Part shown: piece by piece, positions 1 through 9,312 of the stretch
Numbering within the stretch: the first letter of the stretch is position 1
Layout: the number at the start of each line of letters is the position of its first letter
DNA from: Albidovulum sp. bin36
GTDB lineage: Bacteria; Pseudomonadota; Alphaproteobacteria; Rhodobacterales; Rhodobacteraceae
Assembly (NCBI GenBank): GCA_002238565.1
Contig: MPMP01000049.1
Coordinates: 1 to 37,139 of the forward strand
Reading direction: 5' to 3'
Length of the DNA stretch: 37,139 nucleotides
The notes under the pieces: generated by a model
What the model saw: the letters and a program-made list of their open reading frames with translations, nothing else
Told to the model about the DNA's origin: nothing
The model's database searches: none
Program-made: the position numbers and the translations under genes

Positions 1-2
1 CC

Positions 3-143
3 TGGTGCCGGGTCTCCAGTTATCTGGACTCAATGGCGGCACTCGGCTACAATCCTCTCGTCGCCATCCAGATCGCGCTCGCCGGAGATGCCGCCGCAAT
101 GATCGCGCTGCATCAGGCACGGACCGCACCCGGGAAAGGGTGA
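3..143 (+). CDS. possible 3' end of an open frame, cut by window edge
   Basis: A frame open from the window edge runs 46 codons to a TGA at 141-143. Its sequence is Ala/Leu-rich and includes a segment reading ALGYNPLVAIQIALAGDAAA, which looks like ordinary protein, but I do not recognise the family. The two other forward frames also stay open for part of this stretch, so coding is only suggested. It could equally be chance. Confidence 0.25.
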   Translation, partial: WCRVSSYLDSMAALGYNPLVAIQIALAGDAAAMIALHQARTAPGKG

Positions 144-725
144 AGCGCTACGAAATTAACGAATAATCCGCGACAGCGGGGCCTGAGCAGTTACCTTTAA
201 AGTTTCTTGCCTGACGAACAGCGGCGGAAGCCTTTGAGCCGATTTGGCTACTATCGGGCGGCGCGGACCGGGTATTCCTAGCGACGGGCCTCCGCGCCTC
301 AATTCCTTGGTCGCTTACCGGCAGTGTTGGCAAGGACACATGAGCATCAGCTCGCGTTAGCGGTACAGCAGGCTAGGATAGCAATGGTTGAGACTAACAG
401 TACCGAATCCGCTTTTGATCATTCAACCTGGAAATTCGGCGGCTGTTTTCCTCATGCTATCCCAACAACGAGGGGCGGAGTTTCTCTGCTTCCCTCATGA
501 CACTGTTCGGGCCGATCAAGCCGGTGCCGTCAATCTGGATTTCGCCATCAAGCTTGAAATTGGAAGCTCTTGCTACCTTACGAAAAAAAGGCCCGTCTTC
601 AATCGACGGGCCTTTCCGAGTAGGATTTCTGCTCCCTAGTTCACCTAGGCCAAGCTGCAGATTGTCAACCGGTCAAGTCCAAGGTATTCGTCTCGAAGTC
701 CTAAACTCAATGCGATTATTGCGTC
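144..725. other. intergenic stretch, no gene seen
   Basis: The short open frames here overlap each other on both strands and have no recognisable motif or ribosome binding site. The only clear element is the terminator hairpin at 583-612 belonging to the lipoprotein gene on the minus strand. Confidence 0.5.
583..612 (-). terminator. rho-independent terminator of the lipoprotein gene
   Basis: Read on the minus strand, a perfect GC-rich stem (GGCCCGTC paired with GACGGGCC, 7-nt loop; plus-strand arms 590-597 and 605-612) is followed by seven consecutive T (plus-strand A run 583-589). Three T at 613-615 extend the pairing. It lies about 110 bp beyond the lipoprotein stop codon, in the right orientation for that gene. 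Confidence 0.85.
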
Positions 726-2045
726 CTATTCTTCCGTGTCTACAACAGGATGTTCTAAACCGAAATGGCCTAGAAATGCCCGTTCGACGGAACCCTGGGT
801 ATGCTCAAACCCATACGTTCCCAGTACAAATGTCGGAGCATTTACGGTGGTGGTGACAGGAGTATTTGAGAATATACCGCCCCAATTTCCGGCCGAAACT
901 GTGCCGATCTCTACATCGCCTTTCATCGTTCCCATTAATGAAACATCTGCTTTCTTAAGACTAACCGTCCCAGGAACGTTTGTCGCATTTGAACCGAAAT
1001 TTTGGAATTCATAGAGTTTAATTCCTGTTATATCCCCCTCAACATTGCCTGCGATGGGAGTAGCTTCCCCTACAACAGTAGGAGCGTAAACAGTGCCAAA
1101 TAATTTCGCAATAAGTTTAATATTGCCGGTAAATCCTCCCGCACCGGCTCCCTTTTGGCTGTATCCTCCTTCTGTCTTGCCAGTATATGTAGCGGTAAGC
1201 GCGTCCAGTTCATTCGCAACCGTTGCACGGTTGGGTTGATTTTCATCTGTTAGCAAAGCCCAATTCCCCAGACTGTCCCGCTCCAAGCTATCGGCGTCGG
1301 AAAACACACCGGCATTTACAACATTGTTTTCCCCATCGGTATCCTTCGAAATCTCGACCCAGTACCCGCCGGCAAACATTTCAGCATCTTCGTTGTCCGA
1401 GTCGTAATCCTTCAGATACTTGCTTTCTGTCGCAAACAAGGCGATTGCGTTGCCATTAGGCAAATTGTGAAGAACACTGTAGCGAATTCCCTTTCTTCCG
1501 TAATCGTCCGCGCTCGACTTGGAGTCCTGGAAATCCTTAGGCTTTCCGGTTAATTTCGAAAACGGAATAGTAAAGTCCGTGTCTTCATCGTGAACTATTT
1601 TATTATAGGTGTCTTCTCCACCAGTGGCGGCCGTATCCGTAGTCGTAGTAGATTTTATTTTCAAGAACTGCAGCGAATTCAGGTTGTTGTCAAAATTAAC
1701 GTTGACAGTCCTATTTGTTCCCTGACTGGCAAATATGTCTTTCACTTGGTCATAATTGTTACAAGTATCACCAGCATTTGGGCTAGTGCAGGCATCGTCA
1801 TTTGGCGTTGTCGCTTCATCAAAATAAAACACGGCCGTTGCATCAACGGCAGCCTTAATTTTCGAATCGCTTGTTCCGTAGTCACTCTCACTGAGCAACA
1901 TCTGCGCAATATTCGGCGCATTAACAGTAGTAGGAACTTCGACTTGTTTATTCACTACTCTCGTTTTCGTTAAGCATCCCGACAGGGACACCGCCACACC
2001 GCCCAGAAGCAGGCATGTAGCCCACCCAATTCTTGCTGATCGCAT
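726..2045 (-). CDS. surface-type lipoprotein with Gly-rich C-terminal beta domain
   Basis: The 439-aa product has a type II signal peptide: basic N-terminus, hydrophobic stretch about residues 7-22 and a lipobox LSGC with the lipidated Cys at 24. A membrane-anchored extracytoplasmic protein is therefore expected. Residues 25-290 are Asp/Asn/Thr-rich. Residues about 295-430 are Gly/Val-rich with alternating polar and apolar residues, ending in a GTYGFEHTQGSVERAFLGHF-like repeat, reminiscent of the C-terminal eight-stranded barrel of TbpB-like or Slam-dependent surface lipoproteins. That family link is inference from pattern only; no binding partner can be named. The start is supported by GAGGAG six bases upstream of ATG. 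The gene ends in TAG and has its own terminator, so it is probably monocistronic. Confidence 0.8.
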   Translation of the reverse strand: MRSARIGWATCLLLGGVAVSLSGCLTKTRVVNKQVEVPTTVNAPNIAQMLLSESDYGTSDSKIKAAVDATAVFYFDEATTPNDDACTSPNAGDTCNNYDQVKDIFASQGTNRTVNVNFDNNLNSLQFLKIKSTTTTDTAATGGEDTYNKIVHDEDTDFTIPFSKLTGKPKDFQDSKSSADDYGRKGIRYSVLHNLPNGNAIALFATESKYLKDYDSDNEDAEMFAGGYWVEISKDTDGENNVVNAGVFSDADSLERDSLGNWALLTDENQPNRATVANELDALTATYTGKTEGGYSQKGAGAGGFTGNIKLIAKLFGTVYAPTVVGEATPIAGNVEGDITGIKLYEFQNFGSNATNVPGTVSLKKADVSLMGTMKGDVEIGTVSAGNWGGIFSNTPVTTTVNAPTFVLGTYGFEHTQGSVERAFLGHFGLEHPVVDTEE

Positions 2046-3378
2046 GGGTTTCTCCTCAAATTGCCGACGGAATTCCGCCCCTTGTCCAAGACTCTAATCC
2101 CGAAAATCAGGCTCCAACTTGGATTCTCAAGCGCATTCTACTGCATCTTCGAAAGCCGCGCAAGCTGAACTTGACCGAATGACCGAAAATCCACATGATA
2201 ATCGGTTTTTGATTCAATTTCCGAATTGCATGCGTCCCAATTCAACTGGAATCAATTTCAGCTCCGCGGAACGGAAATCGGTCGATGCTCGCGCTCTATG
2301 AAATACATCGCCGAGCCATTCGCCTGCGTTACTCGCAGCGACGCGCCGACGAACATTCCGCGCTCCGGGATTCCTTGCGACCCGCACGCAATCCCCACGG
2401 GATGCAAGTCGCCTGCCCGCGCAACGCATCTGCAGCTTTGAATTGTTTCTACGGCGATCTCGGACAACCCTCGCGATAAACTTCACGTCGGACACACCAT
2501 TCAATTCAAACTGCTTTCGGAATTTCACGCCATTCAAACCGCAGCCGCTGCGCAAAATTCAACTCCGCTGTTCGGACATTCGGACATGCAACGCTCGTGG
2601 AAACCGCCGGGAATCTGTGGAAATCGAAAACTGAATTAAGTCCGGCAAACTTGGAAAGCATCCGAAATCCGAAAAATCTTCTCGCTGGCACCTGACATAC
2701 GCGCTTTTCCACGTTCCAATGCGCACGAAAAACGATCAGAGCGACGATCCTGCGGAACTGCATAGCCGCGCGTTGGCCATCAGAACCCCCATCAGAACCC
2801 GAATCAGTTGTCGCCCGAGCGAACGCGCAATTCAGTTGGAGAAAATTTCGTCGCGAAACTCTTCGCGAGATACCGGCCGTCTCACGGCAAGGGAACCAAG
2901 TCCCGCCCTAGCCTCTCTTAAGGTCTTGCCCGTGTGTGCAGCCGAGGAACAATTATCCGGTTATACTTTCAATTCACCTCCGAAACCTCCCCTCCTCGCC
3001 TCGGAATCGAAATTCCCGCCTTTATCAATGGTTCCTTCGAGCAGCGCATGCGAAGCGCATTGCGGCCACCGTCAGCCGCCGATTCGTAAAGTTTATCGCC
3101 CGCGATTATCCCAACAGCGTTAAGTCGTGGCGGACTTGGCTGCGATTCTCCCTGCTCGCCGGTCGAAATCGGCCAAGCGGCCGATTGGAGTCCGCAATGC
3201 GAACTCTCATGCCGTCCGGCGCAGCTTCGCTTTCCGAAACTACGTCCCCGGCCATCGCGACGAAACCAATAATTATCCGGCGCAATTGAATTAACTCTCT
3301 TTCAAGTATCTGATTGCGGTATTATTCGAACCATCCATATCTCTCGCTGATCGACAGCTTTCGGAAGGACAGACCGGG
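2046..3378. other. 1.3-kb stretch with no convincing gene
   Basis: Several 60-134-residue open frames overlap on both strands (for example 2719-3123 plus and 2506-2763 minus), but none shows a ribosome binding site, a recognisable motif or protein-like composition. The DNA is rich in AATTC, GGAATT and CGAAT words. I see no RNA gene or repeat array. It may be old decayed sequence. Confidence 0.5.
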
Positions 3379-4143
3379 ATGAACAAGAATTCGCTTGATG
3401 GAAGGCACGCGCTCGTAACGGGCGGCGGCACCGGAATCGGGCTGGCGATCGCGCAAGCCCTGTCGAACGAGGGATCAATGGTAACGATTGCCGGGCGCAC
3501 TGAGGCCGTCCTGGAACGCGCGGCGGAGCGTTTCGGATTCCATGCGGAAGTCATGGACGTTGCAAACCCCGCTAGCGTGCGCGACGCAACCGAATCGGCC
3601 GTCGCCGCGAATGGCCCGGTAAATATTCACGTCGCCAACGCCGGAATCGCGGAGTCCATGCCGTTCGGGGACATGTCCCCGGGCTTTTGGCGGAATACAA
3701 TGGCGACCAATCTAGACGGAGCGTTCTACTCCGCCAAGGAATCGCTTGTATCCATGCGCGAAGCCGACTGGGGGCGCATCATTTTCGTCGCTTCGGTCGC
3801 CGGCCTCCGAGGCTTGAAAGGCGCCTCCGCCTATACGGTCTCAAAGCACGGGATGGTTGGCCTTGCTCGCGCGCTTTCCGAAGAGCTCAGATTCACCGGC
3901 ATTACAGTCAACGCTCTTTGTCCGGGATATGTCGATACGGCGATAGTCGAGCGCAGTTCGGCCGAAATCTCCGAAAGAACGGGTCGCTCCAGGGAGGAAG
4001 CCGTCCAGTCCCTTGTCAGGCTGAACCGACACAAGCGGCTGATAAAGCCCGAGGAGGTCGCGTCTGCCGCGCTGTGGCTGTGCCTGCCCGGCTCCGAAAG
4101 CTTCAACGGGCAAGCCGTATCCATATCGGGCGGCCAAGTCTAA
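3379..4143 (+). CDS. short-chain dehydrogenase/reductase (SDR)
   Basis: This 254-aa protein is a classical SDR of normal length and should catalyse NAD(P)-dependent oxidoreduction of a hydroxyl/keto group in the cytoplasm. The Rossmann cofactor motif TGGGTGIG is at residues about 14-21, the structural motif VANAGIA near 85-91, the catalytic Ser in ASVAG near 139 and the catalytic YTVSK near 152-156. The C-terminus (RLIKPEEVASAALWLC, then GQAVSISGGQV) resembles SDRs acting on 3-hydroxyacyl-CoA or 3-hydroxybutyrate, but substrate cannot be fixed from sequence. GGAAGGA lies about 10 bases before the ATG. No operon partner is seen: both flanks lack intact genes. Confidence 0.92.
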   Translation: MNKNSLDGRHALVTGGGTGIGLAIAQALSNEGSMVTIAGRTEAVLERAAERFGFHAEVMDVANPASVRDATESAVAANGPVNIHVANAGIAESMPFGDMSPGFWRNTMATNLDGAFYSAKESLVSMREADWGRIIFVASVAGLRGLKGASAYTVSKHGMVGLARALSEELRFTGITVNALCPGYVDTAIVERSSAEISERTGRSREEAVQSLVRLNRHKRLIKPEEVASAALWLCLPGSESFNGQAVSISGGQV

Positions 4144-4567
4144 GTTCATTCGGACCGAACCGGAACTCGCCGGCTCCAATGAATTCTTTCGCCGAATCAC
4201 CGCGGCCAATCTTGTCTCCAGCAAACCATGCTCCGAACGCCTTCGGAACTGCCGCGCTATTGTTCCGCTGCCGACATTCGACAACCTGAAGAGCCGGAAG
4301 CCAAACATATCCAAGCTAGAATGCCTTGGCGAATTTCCCGGCGACCTGGAATAGCGCGGCGCGCCCGGAATTCCGCCGGGCGCTGTCTGCATTTCAACAT
4401 TCCTGTTCGCCGAAAGCCTCGGCTTGACCAATTGAGAAAGCGCATGCTGTCAAAATTTGGAGCCGTGTCGCCGCTGCGCGCGCCCTTGAATCGCAAACGC
4501 TCGGAATACCTGCGTCGCGAATTTTGAATCGCGCTTTTTACCGGTTGCTTTTCGGAAGGATTTTATA
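4144..4567. other. intergenic, no gene seen
   Basis: Open frames on both strands here overlap each other and show no motif or start signal. No terminator with a clear T-run was found after the SDR gene. Confidence 0.45.
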
Positions 4568-4885
4568 GTGCGGGAGACCGAAGGTAATCCCCGCTTTGAC
4601 ACGGCCATCAACAAACAGTTTCCGGGTTCATCGCGTTCCGACGAATGGATTGCGGCAGTACGAAGGACCTTCCATGCGCAGACCGGATAGTGGGAGGCTC
4701 CGTGCGCCGGCATCCGCTTCCGCCGACTGCAAGGCTTGGAGGCCATCATGCGCGAAGCGGCCACGGGTCTGCGCTGGCAGCGACCGGTCCGCGTGAACGC
4801 CTTCCGCATCAGTTTGGCGGCGGAATCGGAGCAGTCGGCTGCAATGTCTTGCGCACTCGGCGCCGAATTGCTTTTCTGTCGATGA
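4568..4885 (+). pseudogene. decayed open frame of unknown family
   Basis: Starting at a GTG, this frame reads 106 codons to TGA with one internal TAG at 4688-4690. Its translation has normal protein composition on both sides of the stop (for example RFDTAINKQFPGSSRSDEW before and RLQGLEAIMREAATGLRWQR after), better than the competing frames on either strand. I do not recognise it. It may be a broken small gene or chance; the rest of the sequence to 5112 holds nothing visible. Confidence 0.3.
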
Positions 4886-5112
4886 GGCGCGGAAGTCGCT
4901 CGGCAGAGGCATACGCGAACGAATTCCGAACCGGATTCGGCGACGGAAGCGATATCCCCGGCCGAAAACCGGATTTTCAGATTGCCGAACGCGCGAACGG
5001 CAGGCAAAATGCTCGCCTTGCGGGAATTGCCGGCGTTATGAACAATTGCACCGATTCACCAAACCGCTGCTACATGACGGAACACGGCGACTAGCTCCGC
5101 AACTAAGTTCGT

Positions 5113-8100
5113 TTAGCGAGTCAGAATCGCCAGAGCACGAAGTCGATTAAGCTGGGTGTGCGCAAACTGATTGCGATAGCTCCGCAAACAGCCGTAGCAG
5201 CTCGAGCTGCACCCGCAATTGCCTCGCACCCGCTCTTTCGCGGCATCGAGTACTTTGGCGAAGACCTTTTCTTTTTCCAGTTGCGCCACCAGCCCGGCAC
5301 CGCCCGGCACGTTATCGTACAGCACGACCGCCGATTCTCCGGGTTGGTCGCCGCCGGCAATTGTGACGTTCAGGTCGGTGTCCGGCACTTGCAGCGTGTC
5401 CGCCGCTCCCAACAGGATGGCGTAGGCGACGGAATACGCGTCCCACTCTCCTTTGACGCCCGGAAACTGTAGACGCACGACATCGGTGGCCAGTTCGTGG
5501 CCGAGGGAAAATCGCTCGAGGACGCCCCCGCAATCTGAATTGAATGGAGATTTGTGACTTTTCTGCCGTGCCGTCGTGTGGCATCCGCAGGAACGGCATA
5601 TGTAGAAACCCTCCCGGTTTCTTCCCTCGCAAAGGATAACTAGCACTCCGGGAACGGCCCTGGTTACCTGAACGCCTAGAAAAGTCTTAACTTCGGGCTG
5701 AACCTCGAATCCTTGGAAGAAAGGCCGCGTCGCGTAGAGGCGCCGCGCCCGCCCTTTCGGCTCCGAGGGCTTCTTGAACAAGGGAGTTACGAACCCGAAC
5801 GCGGGAACAAGGTATTTCGATTCGCCCGGCGGCAACTCTTCATCCCCCTCGTTCCATTGCGTGAAGTTGCGCGCGTCGTCATAGCGGTAATGGCGCACGG
5901 GCCAACCCTTGCCGGCGACGGCCTTGACACCGCAGGACTCCCACTCGAGCTTGTTGGCAACCACCTTGCCTCCGGGCGCGTATTCGGCGATTGCCTGAGA
6001 AAGATCCCGCTGCAGCGCGACGCCTGTCGATTGGCCGTCGGTGGAGTGGGTTTCAAGCTCGACGACATCAACAGGAAATCCATACTTCGGTATAACGGCC
6101 TTCCGGGAAAGGAAGTTCAGTGTCTGCTCCCTGGCAATCGTATTCATGCGCTTGCCGATACGCGCTACCCAATAGTCCTTGCCCCGCTCGTAATGTTCGC
6201 TCCGCAGTGACTTCATCGCGGTGTAGTCTCCGCAGACTTCCGCCTCCGCCAAAGCCAGCCGGCTGTCTTCGCCGGCGATTTTGGCAACCCACGCATCGTT
6301 CTCGAGGCCCACCCGTCCATGCATGTTCTCTGGAACAATGCGCGACAAAGCGTCCTTCAATTCGCCATTGCCTTCGCAAAAGCCATGAAGATCATTGGTC
6401 GCCCGAGGCGCATGCCAGTCGCCGACGAAGATTTCGACGTTCTTAAACCTCTCCCTGTCCGTCTTGAAAAATTCGGACAGAGCGACGGCAACCATATGCC
6501 GCCGCACGATTTTCTCGTTTGTCATATTCAAGCGCGGGGGATTGATCGTGCCCTCAATCACCCGTTCTTCGGGTTCCTCGTAATGATAGAGGTCGTGCGG
6601 ATTGCGGCGGCAGTAGGTCAGCACCAGTCCCGGCGAATCTCGTCGCCCGGCGCGCCCGGCGCGCTGAGCATAGTTGAACGATTCCGGAGGGACGTTGCGC
6701 AGAAAGACCGAGTCCAAGTTGCCAAGATCGACGCCGACCTCGAACGTGGTGGACGAACTGAGAAGATTGATATCGCCGTTCTTGAACTTGTCCTGCCTTT
6801 CACGCGCCTCCTCGGCATCGATTTGCGCAGTGTGCTCTTCCGAACGCAGCGCGGGAGGCAATCCGCGACTCTCGTAGAGTATCCGATAGTGGTTGCCTTC
6901 GAGCCGTTCGCGACTGGCGGGCGCGAGCGTGCCGGGGCAGAGGTTTCGCGGGCAGACGCCCCGAACATTGTAGCTTGCGAGGGTCGCGCAGGTGTTGCAT
7001 TCCCAGATCTTGTCGAGTCTCGCTGGCTTGATCCGAAGCCAGCGTGAATCAAGGCGGAACGTACCGTTGTCCTTTCCGGGCTGGAGAACGGAGTCTTCGG
7101 CATTGTCTCGCAATGCGCGCCATATCTCCTTCATCAATTCAATCGAGGTCGACCGCTTCAGGTCCTCGGACAGGCCGCTATCGTCGAGGAGCCGCCGAAG
7201 AAAATGTTTAACGACCGCGGATTGGGCGCCGCCCCATTGCATCGCGTTTCGCCGCTTGCCCGGCGGCGCCAGGCCGAACGCCTGTTGCGGCCATGGTGAA
7301 ATGTCGCCCCATGCGGGCGTCCCGGCGCCCTTCGGGAGGTTCATGGCGCGGCGCGGGCGCATCTCGTCCAGCAGGTAGCCGATCAGAACACGCGACTCGT
7401 CCTCGCTGAAGTTCCAGGGCGGGTCGCGCATTGCGTCCGGCACGCGAATATTCCGGGGGAGAGCGACGCTCCACTCCACCAATCCGACGCCGCTCAGCGA
7501 CAGCCTCTTTTCGTCCGTCATTGCCTCGCGCAGGATGGACGCAAGCACCCGTCTAGTCCGCTGCTCAAGGGTATCGGCTTCCCTGAATAGCCCGGCTTCT
7601 TCCCATTCCCGGATCAGCCGGTTGCGCAAATCGTCGATCGACAGTCCCTCCTCGCCGACCGGTTCGGATAGGATGGCTCGGAGGATTAGATTGCGGTCGC
7701 GTAGCTTCGCGTAGGAGTCTTCCGCGTACCAGGCAAAGAATGCCGCTTCCTGGCGGCTGTCGGCGAAAGCAAGAATTTTGCGCCGGCCCTCCGGCAGCAG
7801 CTCGTGCAAAGCGGTCGCGATCACGGAGTTTGGACCATCCGATCCATGCACAATTTCCTGAACGGGATCGCCAACCCCGCCGCGCCGATATCCGCAAACC
7901 GCGCACTGCTTCAATTGGTCGGCATTCTGATCGTGCAAGTCGCACTTCTTCACGGGTATCGAAGCCTCGCAGTCGCAGCCGGACGCCCGCAGCGAAAGAG
8001 CCCCGCAGCGTCTGCACAGCAACTCGTCTCCATCATCCGTCGGCAGGTAGTAGTCGACGCCGAATCCGGGACTACTGGGATCGCGATCGGCCTCCCTCAA

Positions 8101-9312
8101 CATTCCGTTGTGCTCTTGCCCGACATAGTAGTGCTGACCGCACTCCCGGCAGAGCGCAATCTCGATTGGTTGGCCAGCCGCGTCGATTTCGCCTTCGCTC
8201 TTGCGATTGAGCACCACGGCATCGCCTCCGTCCCTGTGAACGAGGAATGCGCCTTCAAGCGCACGGAGAAACGCATGGTAGCGCTGCGGAGAGTCTTCGT
8301 CGCCTGTTGGATGCGACTTACCGAAGATTATGGATTGCGGTGAAAAGGCCTCTCCGAAGAGCTCCTCCCCGAATTCAGCGACCAGCCGCTGGTCTTCGTC
8401 TCCCTGGCCGGAGGTAATCGTCGCGCTCGTGGCGATGCATCGGAACGGACCTTGACGCCCTCCGTCGCGCAAGCGCTGCTTGAGCCGCCGGATCAGCATG
8501 CCCATTTCTATGCCTCTCGCGCCTCGGTATTGATGCGCTTCATCAAGCACGATGAACTGCCAGCGAACTCCGCGTCCGTCATCGAACAGCGGGCTGTCGT
8601 CCGGACGGATGAGCAAATACTCCAGCATGGAGTAGTTGGTCAGCAGGATATGCGGCGGCGACGCCCGCATCTCGTCGCGAAAAACCAGTTCGCCAGGGAG
8701 TCGGGCGTCCGCGCGCGCAGCGGCATTGCGCCATTTGTCCCTAGGATTATTTGGCGTCTGTCCAATGTATTGTCCGAACGTGGGTTTGAACCCGGACCCC
8801 GCTTCGCTCAAGTCCCGGCAGATCTTGCCGATTCGTTCGCGCTGATCGTTCGCCAGCGCGTTCATGGGGTAGAGAATCATTGCCCGCACCCCTGGCTCCG
8901 CCAGCTCCCCGTTGAGATACTGGCGATAGAGTTCGAATAGAATCGGGTAGAGGAAGCTTTCAGTCTTGCCGCTGGCGGTTCCGGTGGCGACAACCACGTT
9001 TTCGGCATCGACATGCGTAGCGCGGATCGCGCGTTCCTGATGCGCATACAAGCGACAGTCAACCAGCGCGTTCAGAAGTTCCTCGGCCTTGCCGGGAAAA
9101 CACTCTGCAGCCAGCGCTCGCGCGCTCATTCGATTCTCGAACCCTCGACGTGGCTCTTGAAATGGCCCTTTCAGGAGACTTTCCTCTTCGCGCAGAGCTT
9201 TCTGGAAGGATGCGCGCAGGAGGGGATCTTTGAAGAAGAACGAGGTCTTCAAATAATTCTCGTAGCGCTGCCGGATCCATTCCGGCCAGTCCTCCATGTT
9301 GGTATCAGCCAT
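5113..9312 (-). CDS. large DEAH helicase with DUF1998-type cysteine cluster
   Basis: This 1399-aa superfamily 2 helicase is predicted to move on nucleic acid using ATP. Walker A (ATGTASGKT, 109-117), DEAH (257-260), SAT motif III and the motif VI string QRAGRAGRR (about 880-888) are all intact. Cys pairs near residues 390-475 (CRECG, CRRCG, CAVCG) suggest zinc binding. The C-terminus ends in a cysteine cluster (GNCGCSSSCYGCLRSYRNQF) typical of MrfA/YprA-like DUF1998 helicases. It is about twice MrfA length and shorter than the DruE helicases of Druantia. The ATG has AGGAG eight bases upstream and overlaps the 883-aa gene's stop by 8 bp, so the two are translationally coupled. Role in phage defence is inferred from layout and neighbours, not shown. 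Confidence 0.85.
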   Translation of the reverse strand: MADTNMEDWPEWIRQRYENYLKTSFFFKDPLLRASFQKALREEESLLKGPFQEPRRGFENRMSARALAAECFPGKAEELLNALVDCRLYAHQERAIRATHVDAENVVVATGTASGKTESFLYPILFELYRQYLNGELAEPGVRAMILYPMNALANDQRERIGKICRDLSEAGSGFKPTFGQYIGQTPNNPRDKWRNAAARADARLPGELVFRDEMRASPPHILLTNYSMLEYLLIRPDDSPLFDDGRGVRWQFIVLDEAHQYRGARGIEMGMLIRRLKQRLRDGGRQGPFRCIATSATITSGQGDEDQRLVAEFGEELFGEAFSPQSIIFGKSHPTGDEDSPQRYHAFLRALEGAFLVHRDGGDAVVLNRKSEGEIDAAGQPIEIALCRECGQHYYVGQEHNGMLREADRDPSSPGFGVDYYLPTDDGDELLCRRCGALSLRASGCDCEASIPVKKCDLHDQNADQLKQCAVCGYRRGGVGDPVQEIVHGSDGPNSVIATALHELLPEGRRKILAFADSRQEAAFFAWYAEDSYAKLRDRNLILRAILSEPVGEEGLSIDDLRNRLIREWEEAGLFREADTLEQRTRRVLASILREAMTDEKRLSLSGVGLVEWSVALPRNIRVPDAMRDPPWNFSEDESRVLIGYLLDEMRPRRAMNLPKGAGTPAWGDISPWPQQAFGLAPPGKRRNAMQWGGAQSAVVKHFLRRLLDDSGLSEDLKRSTSIELMKEIWRALRDNAEDSVLQPGKDNGTFRLDSRWLRIKPARLDKIWECNTCATLASYNVRGVCPRNLCPGTLAPASRERLEGNHYRILYESRGLPPALRSEEHTAQIDAEEARERQDKFKNGDINLLSSSTTFEVGVDLGNLDSVFLRNVPPESFNYAQRAGRAGRRDSPGLVLTYCRRNPHDLYHYEEPEERVIEGTINPPRLNMTNEKIVRRHMVAVALSEFFKTDRERFKNVEIFVGDWHAPRATNDLHGFCEGNGELKDALSRIVPENMHGRVGLENDAWVAKIAGEDSRLALAEAEVCGDYTAMKSLRSEHYERGKDYWVARIGKRMNTIAREQTLNFLSRKAVIPKYGFPVDVVELETHSTDGQSTGVALQRDLSQAIAEYAPGGKVVANKLEWESCGVKAVAGKGWPVRHYRYDDARNFTQWNEGDEELPPGESKYLVPAFGFVTPLFKKPSEPKGRARRLYATRPFFQGFEVQPEVKTFLGVQVTRAVPGVLVILCEGRNREGFYICRSCGCHTTARQKSHKSPFNSDCGGVLERFSLGHELATDVVRLQFPGVKGEWDAYSVAYAILLGAADTLQVPDTDLNVTIAGGDQPGESAVVLYDNVPGGAGLVAQLEKEKVFAKVLDAAKERVRGNCGCSSSCYGCLRSYRNQFAHTQLNRLRALAILTR

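Noticed and set aside
4450..5007. 185-aa minus-strand open frame
   Set aside because: Composition is Arg/Ser-rich without motifs, and the plus-strand frame at 4568 looks more protein-like.
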